From: Pedobacter segetis
Lineage (GTDB): Bacteria > Bacteroidota > Bacteroidia > Sphingobacteriales > Sphingobacteriaceae
DNA length: 64,000 nucleotides
Reading direction: 5' to 3'
Assembly: GCF_016623585.1 (NCBI RefSeq)
Contig: NZ_JAEHFY010000011.1
Span: 62,001-126,000 of the forward strand
Shown here one piece after another: positions 54,409 through 63,004 of this stretch. The notes under the pieces were generated by a model. The model did not search any database, was not told where the DNA came from, and was given only the letters and a program-made list of their open reading frames with translations. Positions within the stretch are counted from its first letter, which is position 1. Each line of letters begins with the position of its first letter. A program made the position numbers and the translations under genes.

Positions 54409-55899
54409 TTAATATCTATCGTTAAAATCGTCTTCGCCATCTTCATCTGCAAATTCTGAACTGAACAAGCTATTGAACATATCCTTAAATTCATAGCCTT
54501 TTTCTAAATAGCCTTTGCTTACCAAAGAGAATTCTGCCAAGCCATGTAACACAAATTCCATATAAAGCAGTTTTTGGCTTTCGCTGATGTCTTTATGGAA
54601 TTGTTTAACAACTTCCTTTAACCCCGGGACAGAGTTTAAAGCTTTTTTATATTCAACGTCGGTAATATCGTCTAATAAATTTAAGCTATTTCCACTTCCA
54701 AACCAGTTAATGATATCCGCATAAGGATTATCTTTTTTGGCTTTTTTCATTCTTTCTGGATCTGGGAAATAGGTTTGAAGTAATGTTTTTATCGCTTTTC
54801 CTATCAAAATATTGGCAACTTTTGCCGGTCCCTCTAGTTCTCCCTCATAAACCAACTCAATTTTGCCGGTTATTGCCGGGATCACGCCCAAGAAATCGCT
54901 AATTCTTACTACCGTACTTTTCTCGCCGTTGATCAACATCCTTCTTTCTGCATGTGAAATCAAATTTTCATAGGCAGAGATAGTCAGCCTTGCAGAAACC
55001 CCAGATTTTTTATCTATGTATTCAGAATTTCTAGCTTCAAAGGCTATTTGCTCTATTAAATCTTTAACCAAGCCATCTGCTTCAATCAGCTTTTGATTGG
55101 GTGTTATTAATGCTTCTTGTTGCGTAATTTTTCTAGAAATGGCAATAGATTTTGGGTAATGAGTTAAGATCTGGCTTTCGATCCTATCTTTCAAAGGTGT
55201 AACAATAGATCCACGGTTGGTATAATCTTCTGGGTTTGCCGTAAACACAAATTGTATATCTAAAGGCAACCTTAATTTAAAACCCCTAATTTGTATATCA
55301 TGCTCTTGCAAAATATTAAACAATGCAACCTGTATCCTGGCCTGTAAATCTGGCAGTTCATTGATTACAAAAATGCTCCTGTGTGCCCTTGGTATCAAAC
55401 CAAAATGGATTACCCTTTCGTCAGAATAGTTTAATTTTTGCGTTGCCGCTTTTATGGGGTCAATGTCTCCTATTAAATCTGCCACGGTAACATCCGGAGT
55501 AGCCAATTTTTCTGTATATCTATCGCTACGGTGCCACCAAGCAATTGGAGTTTCATCGCCATGTATTTCAATAGTGTTTTTACCCGCCCAACTTATCGGG
55601 TTTAAAGGATCATCGTATAATTCAGAACCTGCAATATAGGGGATATACTCATCTAACAGGTTTACCATTAAACGGGCAATCCTGGTTTTGGCTTGCCCAC
55701 GCAAACCCAATAACAAAATGTTATGGCGGCTTAAAATGGCCGTTTGCAGATCGGGCATAACGGTATCTTCAAAACCTATGATCCCCTCAAAACCCAAATT
55801 TTTATCTTTTAGCCTTGCAATTAGGTTTTCCCTTAATTCTTCTTTTATCGAACGGCTTTTATATCCCGATTTTTTTAATTCTCCTAGTGTCTTTATCAT
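54409..55899 (-). CDS. AAA+ ATPase of the MoxR/ChlI type, partner of the VWA protein
   Basis: This protein has 496 residues from the ATG at 55899 (three codons earlier is another ATG). The AAA+ core has a non-canonical Walker A, GLRGQAKT (65-72), and a Walker B reading IFVINEL with Asn180-Glu181 where Asp-Glu is usual. Other conserved parts are TPDVTVADLIGDIDPIKAA, LFNILQEHDIQIRG and VFTANPEDYTNRGSIVTPLKDRI (sensor and Arg finger region). The C-terminus is helical and acidic. Such ATPases work with VWA proteins in metal insertion or protein remodelling; the VWA partner is encoded 153 bp upstream on the same strand. Confidence 0.87.
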   Translation of the reverse strand: MIKTLGELKKSGYKSRSIKEELRENLIARLKDKNLGFEGIIGFEDTVMPDLQTAILSRHNILLLGLRGQAKTRIARLMVNLLDEYIPYIAGSELYDDPLNPISWAGKNTIEIHGDETPIAWWHRSDRYTEKLATPDVTVADLIGDIDPIKAATQKLNYSDERVIHFGLIPRAHRSIFVINELPDLQARIQVALFNILQEHDIQIRGFKLRLPLDIQFVFTANPEDYTNRGSIVTPLKDRIESQILTHYPKSIAISRKITQQEALITPNQKLIEADGLVKDLIEQIAFEARNSEYIDKKSGVSARLTISAYENLISHAERRMLINGEKSTVVRISDFLGVIPAITGKIELVYEGELEGPAKVANILIGKAIKTLLQTYFPDPERMKKAKKDNPYADIINWFGSGNSLNLLDDITDVEYKKALNSVPGLKEVVKQFHKDISESQKLLYMEFVLHGLAEFSLVSKGYLEKGYEFKDMFNSLFSSEFADEDGEDDFNDRY

Positions 55900-55920
55900 G
55901 TGCCTCATCCTAAATCCTTC

Positions 55921-55935
55921 TCCGCCAGCTGGCGT
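55921..55935. repeat. Short palindromic repeat
   Basis: TCCGCCAGCTGGCGT contains the 12-bp palindrome CGCCAGCTGGCG, same type as at 40842. It lies between the two genes of the AAA+/VWA pair. Confidence 0.65.
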
Positions 55936-56052
55936 AGGGGGGACTTTCTAATATTATGGTGTGAAATTTATTGTTTTGATGTTAGTATTTCCCGTTTTGA
56001 ATCTATTAAAAAAGTTCTTGTTTCTTGATACTTGGCTCTTAAATCTCATATC

Positions 56053-57150
56053 CTATCTCACCGTTTTTCTTCTATTCTTTATATAATCTTCAAAAATGTA
56101 TTCGCCTAAACCTTTTAACGAACTGTAAAATGCCCTGCCGCCATTTACTTCGGTAAATTTCCTCACAAATTGTTGTAAGTAAGGGTCGCGGGCAATCATG
56201 AAGGTAGTGATAGGGATATTCAACTTTTTACATTGGGCAGCCATTGTCAAAGTTTTATTGATGACTTTCTTGTCCAATCCAACGCTATTTTTATAATACT
56301 TTAAGCCCTCTTTTAAGCAAGTTGGCTTACCATCAGTAATCATAAAAATTTGCTTGTTGTGGGTTTTTCTACGTCTTAAAATATCAGTAGCCAGCTCTAA
56401 ACCAGCATAAGTATTGGTATGATATGGCCCAACTTGCAAATAGGGCAAATCTTTAACGGTTATCGGCCAAGCATCGTTACCAAAAACCACAATATCCAAG
56501 GTGTCTTTCGGGTATTTTGTTTTGATCAGTTCTGCCAAGGCCATGGCCACTTTTTTGGCAGGGGTAATCCTATCCTCGCCGTAAAGGATCATAGAATGGG
56601 AAATATCTATCATCAAAACGGTAGATGTTAGCGTTTTAAAATCTCGCTCTTCTACTTCCAGATCACGCTCCGTCATCATAAAATCACCGATGCCGTTATT
56701 GATCTGCGCATTTTGGATAGAGGCAGTCATATCTATCTGATCAGAACTATCGCCAAATTGATATTCTCTTCTATCTGCATTTTTTTCTTCCCCGGGGCCG
56801 CTTTTTGGGGTAGAATGGTTGCCTTTGCCAGATTTTTTTAATTTCCCAAAAATTTCTTCTAATGCCGATTTACGGATGGTTTGCTCCGTTTTGGCCGTGA
56901 TATTGAAACCTCCACCTTTATCATCATCGCCCAAATAGCCTTTGCTTTTCAAATCTTCTATAAAATCGCCCATGCCATAATCATCTTTAGTGATGTTATG
57001 CTGCTTATCCAGCTCGTTCATCCAAGCTAAAGCCTCATTGGCATCACCGGCTGTATAGTTTAAAAGTTCTAAAAATAATTTCAGTAACTCCTCAAACCCG
57101 CCATTTGGTAATTGTTTAGGGATATATTTTGAAAAACCGTAACCTCTCAT
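56053..57150 (-). CDS. VWA-domain protein, partner of the AAA+ ATPase
   Basis: This 365-residue cytoplasmic protein has a helical N-terminal half (1-170) and a C-terminal von Willebrand A domain with a complete metal-ion site: DISHS (Asp182, Ser184, Ser186), HTNTYAG (Thr245/Thr247) and ITDGKPT (Asp273). Together with the downstream AAA+ gene it forms a MoxR-VWA or ChlI-ChlD-like pair. The gap of 153 bp to the ATPase contains a palindromic repeat but no strong terminator. The client protein is unknown. Confidence 0.87.
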   Translation of the reverse strand: MRGYGFSKYIPKQLPNGGFEELLKLFLELLNYTAGDANEALAWMNELDKQHNITKDDYGMGDFIEDLKSKGYLGDDDKGGGFNITAKTEQTIRKSALEEIFGKLKKSGKGNHSTPKSGPGEEKNADRREYQFGDSSDQIDMTASIQNAQINNGIGDFMMTERDLEVEERDFKTLTSTVLMIDISHSMILYGEDRITPAKKVAMALAELIKTKYPKDTLDIVVFGNDAWPITVKDLPYLQVGPYHTNTYAGLELATDILRRRKTHNKQIFMITDGKPTCLKEGLKYYKNSVGLDKKVINKTLTMAAQCKKLNIPITTFMIARDPYLQQFVRKFTEVNGGRAFYSSLKGLGEYIFEDYIKNRRKTVR

Positions 57151-57366
57151 CTGCTATATTTCTGCCTTATTAACGTTTATGTAAAGTTAAAAGTTTGCGC
57201 CCTTAGACATATTATTTTTAGGTTATAGGGCTGTCATTTTATAAGGGTAAGGTTTGCCCCCAAATAGTGAAGACCTAAGAAATAAAGCAAAGCTTTTTAG
57301 AATAGCTACGAGAAAAAATATTTGTTTGTTTTAGTTCATTTAAGCGGTTCCTGTTTTTAGCATTAC

Positions 57367-57597
57367 TTAATGTGCGAGTTTAAGAATATCTTTGCCCGCA
57401 TGGTAAGCCCCGTATAAATCTACAAAAGGCACTTTACGAACTTCTTTTGATGCTATATAATTAGGGTTTATGGTTGGCAGGTATTTCTTCTCTACGTTGG
57501 TATCAAGCCAATCTATTAAATCAGCAAAGAGTTTTTTTGTTAAATTTGGTTTTTTAAATATCTCCTGCCTATTTGGTCTCGGGCTTTTCTCAAATTG
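57367..57597 (-). pseudogene. C-terminal gene fragment without start codon (sulfatase-like tail)
   Basis: An open frame of 76 codons ends at a TAA at 57369 and is bounded upstream by two TAA codons; it has no ATG. It reads QFEKSPRPNRQEIFKKPN..., LFADLIDWLDTNVEKKYLPT, NPNY and ends VPFVDLYGAYHAGKDILKLAH. The WL...YLPTxNPNY pattern resembles the C-terminus of sulfatases, which is a tentative assignment. The rest of the 478-bp gap (57151-57366, 57601-57628) shows nothing I recognise. Confidence 0.5.
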
Positions 57598-57628
57598 TTA
57601 TTACATTTGATTTTAAACAAAACCTTAA

Positions 57629-58972
57629 ATGGATTTCATCCCAATCATCATATCAGTTGTTGTTCTTTTAATTTCTATCGTTTTATTTCTTAAAAAGCCA
57701 AAAACCATAAACGGAGTTACGATTGAAGAATACCACCAACTTAAAACAGAATTGGCCGTTAACGAGCAGAAGTTTTTGAGTGCAAAATTAGAAAGACAAG
57801 AAGCGGAACAAGGTTTTTTACTGCGCATCAATCGTTTAGAAGAAGAAAAAACAGAATTAATCGATCTTTTATCCAAAGAAAAGCAACAAGTTTCTAAAAT
57901 TGAGGAGGCTTATAAAGCAGAGCAATATCGGTTGCAGCTTCAAGAAAAGTTCATAAACGATACGCAAACAAAATTCTCTAAAGATTTTGAACTGATCGCG
58001 GTACAAATACTCAAACAAAAAACAGCAGAGTTTACAGAAACCAACAGAACCAACCTTGATGTTTTATTAAATCCATTAAAAGAAAACATCAAAGCTTTTG
58101 AAGAAAAAGTAGAGAAAGTTTATAAATCAGAATCTGATGAGCGCAATGTTTTAAAAGGCGAGCTTTCTAAACTGATGGAGTTTAACAAGCAGATTAGTGA
58201 TGAAGCACATAACCTAACAAAAGCTTTAAAAGGCGATAATAAAAAGCAGGGAAATTGGGGCGAGATGGTTTTGGATAAACTGATGGAAGGCTCGGGATTG
58301 TTAGAGGGCATCAATTATACCAAACAGAGCAATTATGTTGCTGCCGATGGAAATAGATTGTTGCCAGATATGGTGGTTTTTTTACCCGATCAAAAGCATA
58401 TTGTTATAGATTCTAAAGTTTCTTTGATTGCTTATGAGAAACTGGTTTCCGCAGAAAGTGAAGATGATAGATCGACTTTTACCAAACAACATATTGCTTC
58501 TATCAAAGCACACATCACAGGTTTAAGCCTTAAAAATTATCAGGATCTCTATCAAATCAATTCGCCAGAATTTGTGCTTTTATTTATCCCGATAGAATCT
58601 TCCTTTGCCATTGCCGTTCAATATGATCAAGATCTTTTTGATTTTGCATGGAACAAAAAAGTGGTCATCGTAACTCCATCTACCCTTTTAGCTACTTTAA
58701 AAACCGTGGCCTCTATTTGGAAACAAGAACAGCAGACTAAAAACGCCATTGATATTGCCACAAAAGCTGGTCAGCTTTATGATAAATTTGTAGGCTTTGT
58801 TTCTGATCTACAAAAAATTGGCGACCATTTGGACAAATCTCAAAAAGTATATGGCGATGCCATGAGCAAACTAACTTTGGGAAGCGGAAATTTGGTAAAC
58901 CGAGTAGAGAACTTGAAAAAATTAGGTGCAAAAGCAACCAAAGAAATTGATAGCAGGTTGTTAGAAGAATAA
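57629..58972 (+). CDS. rmuC: DNA recombination protein RmuC
   Basis: This 447-residue protein has one N-terminal membrane helix (IPIIISVVVLLISIVLFL, about residues 4-21), a long coiled coil (about 35-200) and the RmuC nuclease-like domain (about 205-420; GNWGEMVLDKLMEGSGLLEGINY, LPDMVVFLPDQKHIVIDSKVSLIAYEKL, VLLFIPIESSFAIAVQYDQDLFDFAWNKKVVIVTPSTLLATL). RmuC limits recombination at inverted repeats. It is monocistronic. Confidence 0.95.
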   Translation: MDFIPIIISVVVLLISIVLFLKKPKTINGVTIEEYHQLKTELAVNEQKFLSAKLERQEAEQGFLLRINRLEEEKTELIDLLSKEKQQVSKIEEAYKAEQYRLQLQEKFINDTQTKFSKDFELIAVQILKQKTAEFTETNRTNLDVLLNPLKENIKAFEEKVEKVYKSESDERNVLKGELSKLMEFNKQISDEAHNLTKALKGDNKKQGNWGEMVLDKLMEGSGLLEGINYTKQSNYVAADGNRLLPDMVVFLPDQKHIVIDSKVSLIAYEKLVSAESEDDRSTFTKQHIASIKAHITGLSLKNYQDLYQINSPEFVLLFIPIESSFAIAVQYDQDLFDFAWNKKVVIVTPSTLLATLKTVASIWKQEQQTKNAIDIATKAGQLYDKFVGFVSDLQKIGDHLDKSQKVYGDAMSKLTLGSGNLVNRVENLKKLGAKATKEIDSRLLEE

Positions 58973-59160
58973 ATTGGGAATTTAATCTTGGGTAATCGGG
59001 TATTTTAATACGCTATACCTTTTTTTGAAATTTATAGATTGCCTAAAGCAAAATTTGAAATTGCTTCTATTTTTAACGGAGCTGTCCTGCAATAAAATAT
59101 CCTTTTAATATTTTGGCTTCTCCTTTGCAAACAATTAAAGCTAAATAGCATTTTTAATTC

Positions 59161-61740
59161 ATGGCAATCTCTAAGGGAGAAACACTTATCCAACAATGGT
59201 ATCTTTTAAAAGATTGGGAACAATTCCCGTTTCAGAAAGAGATGATGGATAGTTACTTAAATGGTTTTTCGGGATTGCTGAATGCCCCAACAGGTAGCGG
59301 AAAAACCTTTGCCATGTTTTTGCCTTTTCTGGCAGATTACATCAATGAAAACCCTGAAACTTACCGGCAAAAGCTAAATAGCGGCTTAATGTTATTATGG
59401 ATAACGCCACTTCGGGCCTTAACAAATGATATTCAAAAAGCCATGCAATCTGTGGTTGATGATTTAGGCATCCCATGGAAAATAGGCACAAGAACAGGAG
59501 ATACTTCTTCTTCAGATAAACAAGCCATCAAACGCAAACCCCCAGAAGTTTTATTAACAACACCAGAAAGTTTGCATTTAATGTTGGCGCAAAAAGAATA
59601 TCCAAAAACTTTCAAAAATTTGAGGGTTGTGGTAATTGACGAGTGGCATGAACTATTGGGCACAAAACGCGGCGTACAAGTAGAATTAGGTTTATCTAGG
59701 CTTAAAAGTCTTAGAAGTCGGCAGTCGATAGAAGACAGTCCGCTTATTGAAGAGCATAAAAACCAATCTATTTACACAAAAAAAGCAGCCAATCAAACTG
59801 CGAACAACGGAGTAAAAGCTACCGACTTTAAACAGTTAAAAATTTGGGGCATCAGCGCAACCATTGGTAATTTAGAGGAAGCCGCAGATGTTTTATTAGG
59901 GCCAAATTTTCCTTTAGAAAGAAAGAGAATGGTGCGGGCCAACATCACAAAAAAGCTTGCGATAAAATCCATTATCCCAGAAAACGTAGAAAAATATAGC
60001 TGGAGCGGGCATATTGGCCTAAAACTTTTACCACAAGTGATGCAGATCGTGGCCAATAGCAAAACCACTTTGATATTTACCAACACAAGGGCGCAATCAG
60101 AAATTTGGTACCATGCCATCTTGGATAATTATCCAGAATATGCTGGCGTTATGGCCATGCACCATGGTTCTTTAGATAACCAACTAAGAGCTTGGGTAGA
60201 GGAAGCGTTACATGCAGCAATTTTAAAATTGGTGGTTTGCACTTCAAGTTTAGATTTAGGCGTAGATTTTCGCCCGGTTGATACCGTTATACAAATAGGA
60301 AGCCCGAAGGGGGTTGCCCGGTTTATGCAAAGGGCGGGTAGAAGTGGGCATCATCCTGGCGCAACCTCTAAAGCATATTTTGTGCCTACGCATTCTTTAG
60401 AATTATTGGAAGGAGCTGCGTTAAAATACGGTATTGCCCATAAGATTTTTGAAAGCCGCGATCCAATTTTGTTGGCTTATGATGTGTTGATACAGTATTT
60501 GGTAACACTTGCGGTTTCTGATGGTTTTAGAGCAGAAGATACTTATCAGCAAATCATCAACACATTTGCTTACGCCGATTTAAGCCGAAACGAGTTCCAC
60601 GATATTTTACAGTTTATTACCCGAGGAGGGAAATCATTGAGTGCCTACGATGAGTTTCTAAAAGTAGAGATCCAGGATGGTATTTTTAAGGTTAACGATA
60701 AAAGAGTGGCCATGAGGCATCGTTTAAGCATGGGAACCATTACTGGGGATATAAACGTGAGGGTAAAATTTCAATCGGGCGGGAGTTTGGGAACAGTAGA
60801 AGAAGGATTTATTTCTAAACTAAAAGCAGGTGATACGTTTTGGTTTGCAGGTAGAAGCTTAGAGTTTATCCGCTTTAAGGATATGACCGCTTTTGTAAAA
60901 AAGAGCAATAAAAAGAAAGGACAGATTGCTAGTTGGGTTGGGAGCAGGATGCCCTTATCTTCCCAACTTTCTGCCGTATTTAGAGAAAAATTGGATGAAG
61001 TTGCCTTGGGCGTAGAAGAAGATGAAGAGGTAAAAGCTTTGCGCCCTTTATTTGATCGCCAAATTGCGCAATCTCACTTACCTTTTAAAGATGAATTTTT
61101 AATAGAGACCCTTCAAAGCAGGAGCGGATTTCATTATTTTTTCTATCCTTTTGAAGGCCGCTTGGTACATGAAGGTTTAGCATCACTTTTTGCCTACAGG
61201 ATCACAAAACTTAAAAGTGCTTCGTTTTCTATTGCGATGAACGATTATGGTTTTGAGTTGCTTACAGATGAAGAAATGCCCTTGGAGCAATCAATTTTGG
61301 ATGGTTTATTTAGCGATAGAAATTTATTGGATGATATTCAGCATAGTTTAAATGCCAATGAGATGGCAAGGAGAAAATTTAGGGACATTGCCCATATCGC
61401 CGGGTTGGTTTTTACGGGTTTCCCGGGCAAAAATATGTCTAACAAGAATCTGCAATCTAATACATCTTTATTGTTTGATGTTTTTAACGAGTATGAAAAG
61501 GATAATTTACTGATAAGGCAAGCCTACAACGAAGCGTTGGCTTTTCAATTGGAAGAGTTTAGGATGCGTGAAGCTTTGCAAAGGATACAATCGCAAAAAC
61601 ATATCATCAAACATACTAATGGGCCATCTCCTTTCGCTTTTCCCGTAATGGTTGATAGATTGAGCAGAGAAAAATTAAGTACCGAAACTTTGGAAGAACG
61701 TGTAGCAAAAATGATCGGTAAAATGGAAGCCGATTTTTAA
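59161..61740 (+). CDS. Ligase-associated DEXH-box DNA helicase (Lhr-like)
   Basis: This 859-residue SF2 helicase shows motif I APTGSGKT (Lys48), motif II VVIDEWHE (Asp160-His163), motif III GISATIG, and motifs V-VI VCTSSLDLGVDFRPVD and QRAGRSGHHPG. The C-terminal half matches the Lhr-type winged helix and helical domain. The family name comes from genes usually next to an ATP-dependent DNA ligase and a metallo-beta-lactamase-fold exonuclease; neither lies in this window, which ends downstream with OxyR. A role in DNA repair is inferred from the family. Confidence 0.93.
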   Translation: MAISKGETLIQQWYLLKDWEQFPFQKEMMDSYLNGFSGLLNAPTGSGKTFAMFLPFLADYINENPETYRQKLNSGLMLLWITPLRALTNDIQKAMQSVVDDLGIPWKIGTRTGDTSSSDKQAIKRKPPEVLLTTPESLHLMLAQKEYPKTFKNLRVVVIDEWHELLGTKRGVQVELGLSRLKSLRSRQSIEDSPLIEEHKNQSIYTKKAANQTANNGVKATDFKQLKIWGISATIGNLEEAADVLLGPNFPLERKRMVRANITKKLAIKSIIPENVEKYSWSGHIGLKLLPQVMQIVANSKTTLIFTNTRAQSEIWYHAILDNYPEYAGVMAMHHGSLDNQLRAWVEEALHAAILKLVVCTSSLDLGVDFRPVDTVIQIGSPKGVARFMQRAGRSGHHPGATSKAYFVPTHSLELLEGAALKYGIAHKIFESRDPILLAYDVLIQYLVTLAVSDGFRAEDTYQQIINTFAYADLSRNEFHDILQFITRGGKSLSAYDEFLKVEIQDGIFKVNDKRVAMRHRLSMGTITGDINVRVKFQSGGSLGTVEEGFISKLKAGDTFWFAGRSLEFIRFKDMTAFVKKSNKKKGQIASWVGSRMPLSSQLSAVFREKLDEVALGVEEDEEVKALRPLFDRQIAQSHLPFKDEFLIETLQSRSGFHYFFYPFEGRLVHEGLASLFAYRITKLKSASFSIAMNDYGFELLTDEEMPLEQSILDGLFSDRNLLDDIQHSLNANEMARRKFRDIAHIAGLVFTGFPGKNMSNKNLQSNTSLLFDVFNEYEKDNLLIRQAYNEALAFQLEEFRMREALQRIQSQKHIIKHTNGPSPFAFPVMVDRLSREKLSTETLEERVAKMIGKMEADF

Positions 61741-61744
61741 AGAT

Positions 61745-62674
61745 CTATATTCCGATGATCTCTTTTTTCTTTTTGGTTTTCATTCTTTTTGGCACAGCAT
61801 TTAAAATTTCGCTTTCCAAAGCATCGATCACTCTTTTTTTAACAAAGTTTTTGTTGGTAACAATGCTTACTTCTCTACTTGGCTCCGGGCTTTTAAAATA
61901 TCTAACCTTATCCAACTGCTTAACAGAAAAATCTTGAAGGGAGAGTTCTGGCAAAATGGTAATGCCATCATTCAAATCTACCATTTTTATAAGCGTTTCT
62001 ATACTGCCTGTATTGTATTCTAATTTTGCATCATTAGAGTTTTTATGTTTACAAATATTTAAAACCTGGTTTCTCATACAATGGCCCTCGTTTAAAAGCC
62101 AAAGATTATCCACATCCAAATCACTTGTGTTGATGGCTTTTTTCTTAAAAATGGGGCTGTGCTTAGAAATATAGCTCACAAAATTCTCATAAAAAACAGG
62201 GCGTTCTGTTAAGGCATTTTCATCTAAAGGGGTTGCCAAAATACCACAATCTAACAGGTTAACTTTTAATTGATGGATGATGTTTTCTGTTGTTAGTTCT
62301 GAAACGATAAGTTTTACCTTTGGGTATTTTTCAATAAAACCACCTATTACATGGGGCAGCAAATAGGGGGCAATAGTTGGTATCACACCAATCTTTAATT
62401 CCCCGGCCAATTCGCCTTTACGCTCTTCAATAATCTCTTTTATTTTATAACTTTCTTGTAATAAGATACGGGCTTGTTCTATAACCTCTATACCGATCTC
62501 GGTTGGTATTACCGGTTGTCTAGAGCGGTCAAAAAGCTTAACGCCCAAATGCTCTTCTAGTTTTTGTACCTGCATACTTAGCGTTGGCTGGGTAACAAAA
62601 CATTTTTCTGCCGCTAAAACAAAACTGCGATAGGTATCAACCGCAACTACGTATTCTAATTGAACAATGGTCAT
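61745..62674 (-). CDS. oxyR: OxyR, hydrogen-peroxide-sensing LysR regulator
   Basis: This 309-residue LysR protein has an N-terminal winged helix (VQLEYVVAVDTYRSFVLAAEKCFVTQPTLSMQVQKLEEHLGVKLFDR) and the OxyR redox loop GHCMRNQVLNIC, in which the cysteines fall at residues 199 and 208, the same numbers as in E. coli OxyR. It would sense peroxide by disulfide formation and activate peroxide-defence genes, plausibly including ahpC/ahpD at 31.8-33.0 kb. It ends with a Lys/Arg-rich tail. Convergent with the helicase gene, 4 bp apart. Confidence 0.93.
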   Translation of the reverse strand: MTIVQLEYVVAVDTYRSFVLAAEKCFVTQPTLSMQVQKLEEHLGVKLFDRSRQPVIPTEIGIEVIEQARILLQESYKIKEIIEERKGELAGELKIGVIPTIAPYLLPHVIGGFIEKYPKVKLIVSELTTENIIHQLKVNLLDCGILATPLDENALTERPVFYENFVSYISKHSPIFKKKAINTSDLDVDNLWLLNEGHCMRNQVLNICKHKNSNDAKLEYNTGSIETLIKMVDLNDGITILPELSLQDFSVKQLDKVRYFKSPEPSREVSIVTNKNFVKKRVIDALESEILNAVPKRMKTKKKKEIIGI

Positions 62675-62780
62675 AAAAGTAAATATAGATAAATTCTATT
62701 ACAATTAAATTGAAGATGTAAATCTAAAGACTTATAGAACAATCTTAAATAATTTAGTTTTAAATAGGTCAAACATTTTT

Positions 62781-62940
62781 GCGTTAATGATAGAAACAGC
62801 ATCCCCGCCTGTAATTTGGGCAAACTCTTTTTTGTCATCCTTAGCATTGTCATTCTGAGCAAATTCGAATAGGGGGGGTCGAAGGAAGACAAATAAAAAG
62901 ATATATACGCCAGTTTGCGGAGTGTAAAAACGCCCAAAAA
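62781..62940 (+). repeat. Dispersed noncoding repeat, copy 3 (longest)
   Basis: This copy begins GCGTTAATGATAGAAACAGC, has a decayed hairpin (CCGCCTGTAATTTGGGCAAA), then GTCATTCTGAGCAAATTCGA, the palindrome TACGCCAGTTTGCGGA and a tail GTAAAAACGCCCAAAAA. It fills half of the 330-bp gap between oxyR and the peptidase gene; the rest is promoter-length sequence and a terminator. Confidence 0.75.
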
Positions 62941-62957
62941 TAGCTCTAAAACAAAAA

Positions 62958-62982
62958 AAGGCAAACCATAAAGGCTTGCCTT
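62958..62982 (-). terminator. Terminator after the M1 peptidase gene
   Basis: AAGGCAA and TTGCCTT form a 7-bp stem, extended by partial pairing in the loop, and are followed on the minus strand by TTTTTG. Confidence 0.7.
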
Positions 62983-63004
62983 AATATTAGATCATAAGTT
63001 AAAA

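Noticed and set aside
54409-57150. Magnesium chelatase for chlorophyll synthesis
   Set aside because: The AAA+/VWA pair resembles ChlI/ChlD only in general; no ChlH or other tetrapyrrole genes are nearby.
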